Source: Cellulomonas timonensis
Lineage (GTDB): Bacteria > Actinomycetota > Actinomycetes > Actinomycetales > Cellulomonadaceae
Direction: 5' to 3'
Assembly (NCBI RefSeq): GCF_900046455.1
Contig: NZ_FCOT01000012.1
Span: 62,001 to 126,000 of the forward strand
Length of the DNA stretch: 64,000 bases
The position numbers and the translations under genes were made by a program. The notes under the pieces are model-generated. The model searched no databases. It was not told the origin of the DNA and saw only the letters and a program-made list of their open reading frames with translations. Below, in pieces: positions 17,033 to 25,638 of this stretch (the first letter of the stretch is position 1; each line of letters starts with the position of its first letter).

Positions 17033-18997
17033 GTGACGACCCCCGACCGCACCAGCCCGCCCGACGTCGGGACGCCCACCCGGGTCGTCCTGATCGCCCT
17101 GCTGTCCACTCTGACGATCGAGGCGGTGCGCGCCAGCGGCCCGTTGCTCGACCGCGCGTTCGCCTCGGGCGTGGTCACTGCCGGCGTCACCGCGCTGACC
17201 ACCTACGCCGCCGTCGGCCTGGTCGTCGCGGCACTGCTGCTCGCGACCCGGCGTTTCACCTCCGGCTCCCCCTCCGGCCGCACGGTGCTGGCGGGCACGC
17301 TCGTGCTGGCCGTGGCCCGGCTCGCCGCGCAGGCCCTCGACGGCGGCGCCCGGTTCGCCGTCGGCCTGGCCACCGCGGCAGTGGCCGTCGCCGTCCTCAT
17401 GCTCGCCGTGGCGTTCGTCGCCGGGCGCCCGCACGGGGCGCGCGCGGCGGCGGTGGCGCTGGCCGTCGGCACGGGCTTCGCCTCGGGACTGCAGCTCGTG
17501 CTCGGCACGTGGGACGTGTACTGGAGGCACGGCCTGCTGGGCTGGCTGATCACGATCGCGCTGGTGGGCGGGGCCGTCGCCGTGGCCCGCGTCGTGCGCC
17601 GTGACGTTGTGGAGGCGCGCCCCCGACGGCTGTGGGTGCTGGGCCCCTTCCTGGCGATCGCGGTCATGGTGCTGGCGAACCCCGCGTTCGCGGCATCTCA
17701 GTCGGGCGCCCGACTCGACGTCGCCGGCCTCGTGGTCGTCGGCGCCTCGACCGTCGCGGTGTGGATGATGCTCGACCCGCAGCGGCTCAACGGCGAGACC
17801 CGGGTGCTGGCCGCCGTCACCGTGCCACTCGCCCTGGTCGCGGCGTTCCTCACCCAGGGCACGGGCACGCTCGTGGCCATCGGGGCCCTCGGCGTCGCGG
17901 CCCCGGTGACGCTGGTGACAGCGCTCAGCGTGCGCCGGCCCGCCCCGCGCGGCGGCCTGCGGGTCAGCCTCGCGGCCTCCCTCGTCGGGCTCGGGCTGAT
18001 CATCCCGCTCGCGCTGTACCTCGTCGACTATGACGTGCCGCTGGGCTTCGACAACGCCTGGGTGATCGTGGCCGCCGGGGTGGCGCTGGCCTGCGGCGGG
18101 CTACGCCGTCGGATGCCCCCGCTGCCGGGCACCGACCCTGAGACCGCCGCGCCCGAGCCCGCTGCCCCCCGCGCCAACCCCGTGCGGGCGAACGCCGTCC
18201 GCCTGCTCGTGATCCCGGCAGTGCTGCTCGCCCTCGTCGGCTGGGCCGTCTCCAGCCCGGCGTCCGCCAGCCAAGACCGCGCGCGCTCCGACGAGCTCGT
18301 GCTGCTGAGCTGGAACCTGCACTACGGCGTCGAGCCGGCCACGGCCGTGGACCTCGAGCGCATCGCCTCCGTGATCGAAGAGCACGACCCCGACGTCGTG
18401 GCCCTCCAGGAGGTCTCCCGGGGGTGGGTGCTGGGCGGGGGCGTCGACATGGCCACCTGGCTGTCGCACCGGCTCGGCATGGAGTTCGTCTACTCGCCGG
18501 CCGCCGACGCCCAGATGGGCAATGCGCTGCTGTCGCGCTCGGCGTTGACGGACCGGCAGGTCACCGAGCTGCCCATCGGCGCCGGGCCGCAGCAGCGTTC
18601 CGCCGCCACGGCCACCGTGACGCTGGCCGACGGCTCGCCGATCCGGGTGACGTCGGTGCACCTGCAGCACCGCGACGAGAACACCCCCACCCGCATCGAT
18701 CAGCTCGAGGCGTTGCTGGCCGCGGAGCCGCATGGCGACGAGCCCGCGGTGATCGCCGGCGACCTCAATGCGGAGCCGGGCTGGCCGGAGATCGAGCTGC
18801 TCGCGGCAGACGGCTGGACCAGCGCCGTGGACTCCGCAGGCGACCCCGACGCGCTGACCTTCCCCAGCGACGACCCGCAGGTGCGCATCGACTGGGTGCT
18901 GGGCGCGGGCGTCGAGTTCAGCGACGTGCGGGTGCTCACCGGCGAGGGGTCCTCCGACCACCTGCCGATCGTGGCGCGCGTCCGGGCCGCCGGCTGA
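17033..18997 (+). CDS. membrane-anchored endonuclease/exonuclease/phosphatase family protein
   Basis: 654 residues. The first about 400 are ten or more hydrophobic helices with short loops. The last 240 are an EEP domain: SWNLHYG, catalytic Glu in VVALQEVSRG, His in SVHLQHRD, AGDLNAEP, DWVL, and the terminal SSDHLPIVARV, so all catalytic residues are present. Such fusions often place a phosphodiesterase or phosphatase at the membrane, possibly acting on lipids or nucleotides. It ends 16 bases from the convergent lpdA stop. Confidence 0.85.
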   Translation: MTTPDRTSPPDVGTPTRVVLIALLSTLTIEAVRASGPLLDRAFASGVVTAGVTALTTYAAVGLVVAALLLATRRFTSGSPSGRTVLAGTLVLAVARLAAQALDGGARFAVGLATAAVAVAVLMLAVAFVAGRPHGARAAAVALAVGTGFASGLQLVLGTWDVYWRHGLLGWLITIALVGGAVAVARVVRRDVVEARPRRLWVLGPFLAIAVMVLANPAFAASQSGARLDVAGLVVVGASTVAVWMMLDPQRLNGETRVLAAVTVPLALVAAFLTQGTGTLVAIGALGVAAPVTLVTALSVRRPAPRGGLRVSLAASLVGLGLIIPLALYLVDYDVPLGFDNAWVIVAAGVALACGGLRRRMPPLPGTDPETAAPEPAAPRANPVRANAVRLLVIPAVLLALVGWAVSSPASASQDRARSDELVLLSWNLHYGVEPATAVDLERIASVIEEHDPDVVALQEVSRGWVLGGGVDMATWLSHRLGMEFVYSPAADAQMGNALLSRSALTDRQVTELPIGAGPQQRSAATATVTLADGSPIRVTSVHLQHRDENTPTRIDQLEALLAAEPHGDEPAVIAGDLNAEPGWPEIELLAADGWTSAVDSAGDPDALTFPSDDPQVRIDWVLGAGVEFSDVRVLTGEGSSDHLPIVARVRAAG

Positions 18998-19013
18998 GGC
19001 CCTCGAACGCCCC

Positions 19014-20462
19014 CTAGCCCTCCTGCACGTGATGCAGCATGCGGGCGACCTCGGCGATCGACCCGGTGATCGAGGGGTACACCGTGAACGCGCTGGCCAC
19101 GTCGTCGACCGTGAGCCGGTGCGACACGGCCAGCGTGATCGGGAAGATCAGCTCGCTGGCGCGGGGCGCGACGACCACCCCGCCGAGCACCTGCCCGGTG
19201 GGGTGGGCGAAGAGCTTCACGAAGCCGTCCTTGAGGCCGAGCATCTTGGCGCGCGGGTTGCGGGTCAGCGGCAGCATGCTCGTCACGTAGGGCGTGCCGC
19301 TCGCCTGCAGCCCTGCCTCGCTGGACCCGACCGTCGCGATCTCGGGCGCGGTGAAGATGTTCGCCGCGACGCCGCGCAGCGCGAGCGGGACCACGGCGTC
19401 GCCAAGCGCATGGGACATGGCGATGCGCCCCTGCATGGCCGCCACCGAGGCCAGCGGCAGCACCCCCGTCACATCACCGGCGGCGTACACGCCCCGCGCC
19501 GACGTCCGCGAGACCTTGTCGACCTCGATGTGCCCGCTGGGCGTGAGCCGCACGCCGGCCTCCTCGAGCCCGAGCCCGGTGGTGCTGGGCGTCGACCCGA
19601 CAGCCATCAGAGCATGCGACCCCTCGACCGTCCTGCCGTCGGCCAGCGTGACGAGCACGCCGTCGGCGGTGCGCCGGACGGACTGCGCGCGCGAGCGGGA
19701 CATGACCGTCATGCCGCGGCTGCGGAACACCTCCTCGATGAGCGCGGCGGCGTCGGCGTCCTCCCCCGGGAGCACCCGGTCCCGGCTGGAGACCAGCACC
19801 ACGTCGGAGCCCAGCGAGACGTACGCGCCGGCGAACTCGGCCCCGGTGACGCCGGAGCCGACCACCACGAGTTGCTCTGGCAGCGACTTCAGGTCGTAGA
19901 GCTGCGTCCACGTGAGGATGCGCTCCCCGTCCGGCCGCGCCTCCGGCAGCACGCGGGGTGTGGCGCCGGTGGCCACCAGCACCACGTCCGCCTCGAAGGC
20001 GTGCTCCCCGCCGCCGTCCTCCTGCGCGACGACGCGCTGCGGCCCGTCCAGTCGCGCGCTGCCGATCACCACCCGGACGCCCTCGCGGTCGAGCCGGGCG
20101 CGGATGTCCTGCGACTGCGCGGCGGCGAGCGCGAGGACGCGGGCGTTGACCTCGTCCAGGTCGACGCGGTGGCGCTCCGACTCCTTCGGGCCGTCTGCCG
20201 CCGCGCCCGAGGCGCCGGGCACGTCGAGCCGGATGCCCAGGTCGGGCGCGCGGTCCGCGATCGTCATCCACTCGGCGGTGGCGATCAGCGTCTTCGACGG
20301 GACCGCGTCGGTGAGCACCGCGGCGCCGCCGAGCCCGGTCCGCTCCACGACCGTGACCTGCGCGCCCAGCCGCCGCGCGACGAGCGCCGCCTCGTAACCG
20401 CCCGGGCCCCCTCCCACGACGACGACGCGGCTGGCCTGCAGGTCATGAATGGGGGTGTTCAC
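19014..20462 (-). CDS. lpdA: NAD(P)H-quinone dehydrogenase, LpdA type
   Basis: 482 residues of the flavoprotein disulfide reductase fold: VVVVGGGPGGYEAAL binds FAD, VVVGSGVTGAEFAGAY binds NAD(P)H, and YAAGDVTGVLPLASVA is the second FAD motif. The position of the redox disulfide reads GGAAVLTDAVPSK, with no Cys, and the C-terminal His-Glu dyad is absent (YPSITGSIAE). This is the pattern of mycobacterial LpdA (Rv3303c), a quinone reductase and not a lipoamide dehydrogenase. The GTG at 20462 is taken because the longer frame adds only charged residues. Divergent from PNP. Confidence 0.9.
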   Translation of the reverse strand: MNTPIHDLQASRVVVVGGGPGGYEAALVARRLGAQVTVVERTGLGGAAVLTDAVPSKTLIATAEWMTIADRAPDLGIRLDVPGASGAAADGPKESERHRVDLDEVNARVLALAAAQSQDIRARLDREGVRVVIGSARLDGPQRVVAQEDGGGEHAFEADVVLVATGATPRVLPEARPDGERILTWTQLYDLKSLPEQLVVVGSGVTGAEFAGAYVSLGSDVVLVSSRDRVLPGEDADAAALIEEVFRSRGMTVMSRSRAQSVRRTADGVLVTLADGRTVEGSHALMAVGSTPSTTGLGLEEAGVRLTPSGHIEVDKVSRTSARGVYAAGDVTGVLPLASVAAMQGRIAMSHALGDAVVPLALRGVAANIFTAPEIATVGSSEAGLQASGTPYVTSMLPLTRNPRAKMLGLKDGFVKLFAHPTGQVLGGVVVAPRASELIFPITLAVSHRLTVDDVASAFTVYPSITGSIAEVARMLHHVQEG

Positions 20463-20547
20463 GCCCCCATTGTGCCGCTCTGGCCCATCCACGCAGGTCG
20501 GGTGGCGCCCACGCCGCGTCGCTGACGGGAAGCCGCCGGACGGCCAC

Positions 20548-20553
20548 TAGCCT
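20548..20553 (+). promoter_or_regulatory. -10 hexamer (TAGCCT) for leaderless PNP transcript
   Basis: TAGCCT sits 6 nt before the PNP ATG with no ribosome site between. It heads the PNP-mutase pair. Confidence 0.55.
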
Positions 20554-20559
20554 CGACAC

Positions 20560-21423
20560 ATGTCTGAACTCGACGATCCCCGCACCGACCCCTTCGACGT
20601 GGCCCGCCTCGCGGCCGAGCACCTGGCACGGGTGACCGGCGTCGAGCGCCATGACATCGCGCTCGTCCTCGGCTCCGGCTGGGGCGGCGCCGCCGACCTC
20701 CTGGGCGAGACAGTGGCCGAGGTCCCCAGCCACGAGATCCCCGGCTTCTCCGCCCCCGCGGTGCCCGGCCACGTCGGCACCACCCGCTCCATCCGGGTCG
20801 CCGGGGAGGACGGGGCACCGGACCGCCACGTCCTGGTCATCGGCTCCCGCACGCACCTGTACGAGGGACGCGGGGTGCGCCGCGTGGTGCACGGCGTCCG
20901 CACGGCCGCCGCCGCGGGCGCGCACACCATCGTCCTGACCAACGGCTGCGGGGGCCTGAACCCCGACTGGGCGCCCGGCACCCCCGTGCTCATCCGCGAC
21001 CACATCAACCTCACGGCCACGTCGCCGCTCGAGGGCGCGACGTTCGTCGACCTCACCGACCTGTACGCGGAGCGCCTGCGCGACCTCGCCCGCACTGTCG
21101 ACCCGAGCCTCGACGAGGGCGTCTACGTCCAGTTCCGCGGGCCGCACTACGAGACCCCCGCCGAGGTGACGATGGCCGGCCGCATGGGCGGCGACCTGGT
21201 GGGCATGTCCACCACCCTCGAGGCCATCGCCGCCCGCCAGGCCGGCATGGAGGTGCTGGGGCTCTCCCTCGTGACGAACCTCGCCGCCGGCATCAGCCCG
21301 GTGCCGCTGTCCCACGCGGAGGTCATCGAGGCCGGCCAGGCCGCGGGCCCGCGCATCAGCGCGCTCCTCGCCTCGATCGTGCGACGCCTGGACGACGCGT
21401 CGGCGACGCCGTCGGTAGATTGA
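20560..21423 (+). CDS. punA: purine-nucleoside phosphorylase (trimeric type)
   Basis: 287 residues. Cleaves purine (deoxy)ribonucleosides with phosphate to base and (deoxy)ribose-1-phosphate. Phosphate-binding residues in LGSGWGG and RTHLYEG, the purine-site Glu in FRGPHYETPAEV, and the Asn in LVTNLAAG mark the low-molecular-weight trimeric class, which prefers 6-oxopurines. The stop overlaps the region just before the mutase start, so the two genes form an operon: the ribose-1-phosphate made here is the likely substrate of the mutase. Confidence 0.95.
   Translation: MSELDDPRTDPFDVARLAAEHLARVTGVERHDIALVLGSGWGGAADLLGETVAEVPSHEIPGFSAPAVPGHVGTTRSIRVAGEDGAPDRHVLVIGSRTHLYEGRGVRRVVHGVRTAAAAGAHTIVLTNGCGGLNPDWAPGTPVLIRDHINLTATSPLEGATFVDLTDLYAERLRDLARTVDPSLDEGVYVQFRGPHYETPAEVTMAGRMGGDLVGMSTTLEAIAARQAGMEVLGLSLVTNLAAGISPVPLSHAEVIEAGQAAGPRISALLASIVRRLDDASATPSVD
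21416..21421 (+). promoter_or_regulatory. possible internal -10 hexamer (TAGATT) for the mutase
   Basis: TAGATT overlaps the PNP stop codon and ends 7 nt before the mutase ATG at 21429, which supports that ATG over the TTG at 21420. Confidence 0.4.
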
Positions 21424-21428
21424 GCGAC

Positions 21429-23315
21429 ATGGCGACCGCCGACGCATGGCCCCAGGTGCAGGACAGGGTGCGAGCCTGGATCGCTGACGATCCGGACCCC
21501 ACCACCGCCGCCGAGCTCGCGGAGCTGCTCGCGACCGCCGGCCGCTCCCTTGAGGAGGTCGAGGCCGGGCGAGTCCCCGGCAGCGACCTCCCGCCCGAGC
21601 AGGAACAGCTCGTGAGCGAGGTCGAGCGCGCCCGCGCCGAGCTCGAGGACCGGTTCGCGGGCACCCTGCAGTTCGGCACCGCCGGCCTGCGGGGCGCCAT
21701 CGCGGGCGGCCCCAACCGGATGAACCGCGCCGTCGTGATCCGGGCCGCCGCCGGCCTCGCCGGCTACCTGCGCGCCCAGCTCCCCGCCGCCCGGCCCGCG
21801 CCGCGCGTCGTGATCGGCTACGACGCGCGGCACCGCCCCGCCGCCTTCGCCCGGGACCCCGCCGCCGTCATGCCGGCCGCGGGCATCGAGGCACTGCTGC
21901 CCCCGGCGCCGCTGCCGCCCCCTGTGCGGGCCTTCGCGGCCCGCCCCCGGGGCGCCGACGCCGGCGTCATGGGCACGGCGACCCACACCCCGCCGCAGGA
22001 CAACGGCTACAAGGTGTACCTCGGCGGCCGGGTCGCCGCCGGCGGCGCGCAGGGCTCGCAGATCGTGCCGCCCGCCGACGCGGAGATCGCCGCCGAGATC
22101 GCCCGGGTCGCGTCCGTCGCGTCGGTGCCGCGCGCCGACTCGGGCTGGACGGTGCTAGGGCCCGAGGTGCTCGACGCGTACGTCGCGGCAGTGCTGACGC
22201 TCGCCGACTCGAGCGAGCAGGCCCGCACCCGCGCGAGCGACCTCAAGGTCGTGCTGACGCCGCTACACGGCGTGGGCGGGGCCGTCGCCCACCGGGTGCT
22301 GGCCGCCGCCGGGTTCAGCGACGTCACGCTGGTGCCCGAGCAGGCCGATCCCGACCCCGACTTCCCCACCGTCGCGTTCCCCAACCCCGAGGAGGCGGGA
22401 GCGATGGACTACGCGCTCGGCCTCGCGCGGGACCGGGACGCGGATCTGGTGCTGGCCCTCGACCCGGACGCCGACAGGTGCGCGGTGGCCGTCGACGATC
22501 CCGGCTCACGGACCTACCGGGGGCCGGGCACGGCCGCGGCGGACGGCTGGCGGATGCTGCGGGGCGATGAGGTGGGGGCGCTGCTGGGCGCGCTCGCCGC
22601 GGGCGCCATCGGCGGCTCCGGCACGTTCGTGGCCGGCACGCCGGACGACCGCGAGCTCGTCTTCGCCAACTCGATCGTCTCCTCGCGGCTGCTCGCGCAG
22701 ATCGCGCAGGCCGCCGGGGCACGTCATGAGGAGACCCTCACGGGCTTCAAGTGGATCTCCCGTGTCGACGGCCTGTCCTACGGGTACGAGGAGGCGCTCG
22801 GCTACTGCGTCGACCCGGCGCATGTGCGGGACAAGGACGGCATCTCCGCCGCCCTGGTCATCGCGCAGCTCGCCGCGACGCTCAAGGCCGACGGCCGCAC
22901 CCTGATCGGCGTGCTGGACGACCTGGCCCGCGACCACGGCCTCTACGTCACCGACCAGCTCTCGGCGCGCTTCACGGACCTCGCGCAGATCCCCGCGACG
23001 ATGGCCCGGCTGCGGGACAACCCCCCGGCCACGCTGGGCGGATCTCCCGTGACGAAGGTCGTCGACCTGGAGGCGGGCACCGACGCCGAGCGCGGCGGGC
23101 TCCCCCCGACGGTCGGGCTGCGGCTCCTCGCCGAGGACGGCACCCGGGCGATCGTGCGGCCCAGCGGCACGGAGCCGAAGGTGAAGTGCTACCTCGAGGC
23201 GATCGTCGAGGTCGGCGAGCATGCCGGCGAGGCGAAGATGATGAGCGCGCGCCAGCACGCGCGCGAGCGGCTCGACGCGGTGCGCCGCGACCTCGAGGCC
23301 GCCCTCGGGCTCTGA
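21429..23315 (+). CDS. pmmB: phospho-sugar mutase (phosphopento-/phosphoglucomutase family) with altered active-site loop
   Basis: 628 residues of the alpha-D-phosphohexomutase superfamily, PGM2-like. The metal loop DPDADRCAV, the sugar loop YEEALGYCVDP and the phosphate loop RPSGTEPKVKCY are intact. The catalytic phosphoserine loop, normally TASHNP, reads TATHTP here (residues 183-188), so Thr185 stands for the phosphorylated Ser. The 50 residues before it also contain many unusual prolines. Either consensus base errors or real divergence explain this. In context after PNP the expected job is ribose-1-phosphate to ribose-5-phosphate. Confidence 0.85.
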   Translation: MATADAWPQVQDRVRAWIADDPDPTTAAELAELLATAGRSLEEVEAGRVPGSDLPPEQEQLVSEVERARAELEDRFAGTLQFGTAGLRGAIAGGPNRMNRAVVIRAAAGLAGYLRAQLPAARPAPRVVIGYDARHRPAAFARDPAAVMPAAGIEALLPPAPLPPPVRAFAARPRGADAGVMGTATHTPPQDNGYKVYLGGRVAAGGAQGSQIVPPADAEIAAEIARVASVASVPRADSGWTVLGPEVLDAYVAAVLTLADSSEQARTRASDLKVVLTPLHGVGGAVAHRVLAAAGFSDVTLVPEQADPDPDFPTVAFPNPEEAGAMDYALGLARDRDADLVLALDPDADRCAVAVDDPGSRTYRGPGTAAADGWRMLRGDEVGALLGALAAGAIGGSGTFVAGTPDDRELVFANSIVSSRLLAQIAQAAGARHEETLTGFKWISRVDGLSYGYEEALGYCVDPAHVRDKDGISAALVIAQLAATLKADGRTLIGVLDDLARDHGLYVTDQLSARFTDLAQIPATMARLRDNPPATLGGSPVTKVVDLEAGTDAERGGLPPTVGLRLLAEDGTRAIVRPSGTEPKVKCYLEAIVEVGEHAGEAKMMSARQHARERLDAVRRDLEAALGL

Positions 23316-23347
23316 CAGGCCATCTCCGCGCCAGGGCGTGACGTGAG

Positions 23348-23383
23348 AAGCCGGCGGTCCCCCGCGATGGGGGCCGCCGGCTT
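23348..23383 (+). terminator. bidirectional hairpin between mutase and deoC
   Basis: AAGCCGGCGGTCCCC pairs with GGGGGCCGCCGGCTT (one G-U pair, 6-base loop), followed by TTCGCG. It lies between convergent genes. Confidence 0.75.
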
Positions 23384-23407
23384 TCGCGTGTGCGTCGTGC
23401 CGCCGGC

Positions 23408-24082
23408 TCAGTAGCCGGAGTCGGCCTCCAGGCCGGCCAGCACGGCGGCGGTCCCCGACAGGCCCAGGCGCGTCGCGCCCGCCTCGATCATCGCGAGCGC
23501 GTCGGCGCTGGTGCGGACCCCGCCCGACGCCTTGATGCCGAGCCGGCCGCCCACTGTCGCGTGCATCAGCTCGATGGCGTGCACGGTGGCGCCCCCGGCC
23601 GGGTGGAAGCCCGTGGACGTCTTGACGAAGTCCGCGCCCGCGGCCTCGGCGGCCTGGCACACCGCGACGATCTCCTCATCGCTCAGCGCCGCCGACTCGA
23701 TGATGACCTTCAGCACCACAGGCGCCGGGGCGGCCGCGCGCACGGCGGCGATGTCCGCCTGCACCGACGCGAACTGCCCGGCCTTCGCCGCGCCCACGTC
23801 GATGACCATGTCCACCTCGTCGGCGCCGTCCGCCACCGCACGGGCGGCCTCGGCGGCCTTGACCTCGCTGTGGTGCTTGCCGGACGGGAACCCGCACACC
23901 GTCGCGACCTTCAAGTCGCCCGCGTCGAGCGGCAGGAACGACGGCGAGACGCACACGGAGTACACGCCCAGGCGCTGCCCCTCGGCGACGAGCGCCGCGA
24001 CGTCGTCAGCGGTGGCCTCCGGCTTGAGAAGCGTGTGGTCGACGTACTGGGCCAGGGTCGTCGGGTCGATGTTCGTGGTCAT
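23408..24082 (-). CDS. deoC: deoxyribose-phosphate aldolase
   Basis: 224 residues. Splits 2-deoxyribose-5-phosphate into glyceraldehyde-3-phosphate and acetaldehyde. Class I Schiff-base Lys in [10 protein letters not shown], second active-site Lys in VVLKVIIES, and family start [12 protein letters not shown]. It overlaps the adenosine deaminase stop by 4 bases and is translated with it. The acetaldehyde product is a substrate for the adhE product at the left end of the window. Confidence 0.95.
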   Translation of the reverse strand: MTTNIDPTTLAQYVDHTLLKPEATADDVAALVAEGQRLGVYSVCVSPSFLPLDAGDLKVATVCGFPSGKHHSEVKAAEAARAVADGADEVDMVIDVGAAKAGQFASVQADIAAVRAAAPAPVVLKVIIESAALSDEEIVAVCQAAEAAGADFVKTSTGFHPAGGATVHAIELMHATVGGRLGIKASGGVRTSADALAMIEAGATRLGLSGTAAVLAGLEADSGY

Positions 24083-25185
24083 GCGCGGTGCCTCCCGCTG
24101 CCGTTCTGCGAATAGGCCGGGAGGATCACCCGGTCGATCAAGTCGCGCCGCTCGGGCAACGCGAGGAAAGAGCTCTGGGCGGCGGTGACCGTCACGTCAC
24201 GCATGTCGTCGAGGGTCCAGCCCGCCTCCGCTGCCAGCAGGGCGAACTCGCGCGTGAGCGACGTGCCGGACTGCAGGCGGTTGTCGGTGCTCACCGTGAC
24301 CGCGAAGCCCAAGGAGCGCAGGATCGTCACCGGGTGCTCCGCGATCGACGTCGCGGCGCCGGTCTGGAGGTTCGACGAGGGGCACAGCTCGAGCGGGATC
24401 TGCCGGTCGAGCACCCACTGCGCCAGCCGGCCCAGCCGGGCGTCGGGAGCGCCGTCCGGGCCCGTCGTCACCGTGATGTCGTCCATCAGCCGCACACCGT
24501 GCCCGAGCCGCTGCGCTCCGGCGACGTGCACCGCCTCGGCGATGGACTGCAGGCCGTCCGCCTCGCCGGCATGCACCGTGACGGGAAAGTTGGCCGCGCG
24601 CAGAGAGCCGAACGCGGACGCCTGGCGCGAGGGCGGGAAGCCCTTCTCGGCGCCGGCGATGTCGAAGCCGACCACGCCGCTGTCGCGGTTCGCCAGCGCG
24701 AGCGCCGCGATCTCGTCACCGCGGTCGGCGTGCCGCATCGCTGTCAGCAGCGTGCCGACGCGGATCTCGCGGCCGTCCTCGGCGGCGAGCGCGACGCCCT
24801 CGGCGAAGCCCTCCTGCACGGCGTCGACGACCTCTTGCAGGCTCAGGCCGCCCTGTTGGTGCTGCTCGGGGGCGTACCGCTGCTCCGCGTAGACCACCCC
24901 GTCGGCGGCCAGGTCGAGCACGGCCTCGCGGGCCACGCGCCGCAGGTTGTCCGCCGTCTGCATGACGGCGACGGTGTGCGCGAACGTCTCCAGGTAGCGC
25001 TCCAGCGAGCCCGAGTCGGCAGCCTCGCCGAACCAGCGCGCGAGGGCGTCGGGGTCGGTGGCCGGCAGCTCGTGGCCGGCCTCGTGGGCCAGCTCCACGA
25101 TCGTCGCGGCGCGCAGCCCGCCGTCGAGGTGGTCGTGCAGCAGCACCTTGGGCAGCACGGCGATCTGGTCGGCGGCGAGGGTCAT
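24079..25185 (-). CDS. add: adenosine deaminase
   Basis: 368 residues. Converts (deoxy)adenosine to (deoxy)inosine, feeding PNP. Zinc ligands in HDHLDGG and VHAGEADG, catalytic His in [19 protein letters not shown], and the metal-binding Asp in [10 protein letters not shown]. Full length. It heads a two-gene unit with deoC and starts from its own -10 hexamer. Confidence 0.95.
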   Translation of the reverse strand: MTLAADQIAVLPKVLLHDHLDGGLRAATIVELAHEAGHELPATDPDALARWFGEAADSGSLERYLETFAHTVAVMQTADNLRRVAREAVLDLAADGVVYAEQRYAPEQHQQGGLSLQEVVDAVQEGFAEGVALAAEDGREIRVGTLLTAMRHADRGDEIAALALANRDSGVVGFDIAGAEKGFPPSRQASAFGSLRAANFPVTVHAGEADGLQSIAEAVHVAGAQRLGHGVRLMDDITVTTGPDGAPDARLGRLAQWVLDRQIPLELCPSSNLQTGAATSIAEHPVTILRSLGFAVTVSTDNRLQSGTSLTREFALLAAEAGWTLDDMRDVTVTAAQSSFLALPERRDLIDRVILPAYSQNGSGRHRA

Positions 25186-25191
25186 GGTCCC

Positions 25192-25197
25192 ACCGTA
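25192..25197 (-). promoter_or_regulatory. -10 hexamer (TACGGT) for leaderless add transcript
   Basis: TACGGT ends 6 nt before the add ATG; the six bases between are GGGACC and hold no ribosome site. Confidence 0.55.
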
Positions 25198-25220
25198 GTG
25201 GTCGGTGGGGACTACTCCGA

Positions 25221-25526
25221 TCAGGGGTAGTCGTCGCGCTCGTCGGGCGGGACCTCGCGGGCCTGCTCGGTCACGTCCGCCACGTTCGCCTTGTCCTCGA
25301 GGTCGGGCCGCGGGGCGTCGGGGCGGTACTCCTCGACGACGCCGGCGGCCGGGTCGACGACAGTCACGTCGGTGCCCGCCTCGTCGTCGCGCAGTTCCTC
25401 GGCGGCCTCCGCGTCGTCGAGCTCGTCGAGCTCGAACGGCGACGGGTCCGCCTCGGTGGTGTCCTGCAACTTGGGCTGCGTCAGGCCTGCGTCACGCCAG
25501 GAGTCCTGGCCGGGCACGGTGCTCAT
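25221..25526 (-). CDS. DUF5709-like acidic hypothetical protein
   Basis: 101 residues, strongly acidic, from ATG at 25526 with a good ribosome site (GGAGGAACC). Sequence such as [29 protein letters not shown] and the tail [15 protein letters not shown] resemble the actinobacterial DUF5709 family. It is probably largely disordered, with no signal peptide or helix. Function unknown. It is read in the same direction as add, 24 bases upstream. Confidence 0.75.
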   Translation of the reverse strand: MSTVPGQDSWRDAGLTQPKLQDTTEADPSPFELDELDDAEAAEELRDDEAGTDVTVVDPAAGVVEEYRPDAPRPDLEDKANVADVTEQAREVPPDERDDYP

Positions 25527-25638
25527 GGTTCCTCCCGGGGGATGAGGACGGCTCGTGCGCTTCCATCGTGGACCGCCCCGGAGCCCTGTGCCAACAGGAC
25601 AGAGTGGGCATTCCCGGCGGAACGCGCACGTAGCGCCC

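Noticed and set aside
19014-20462. First read as dihydrolipoamide dehydrogenase or mercuric reductase
   Set aside because: Both redox cysteines and the C-terminal His-Glu pair are missing, which fits LpdA quinone reductase instead.
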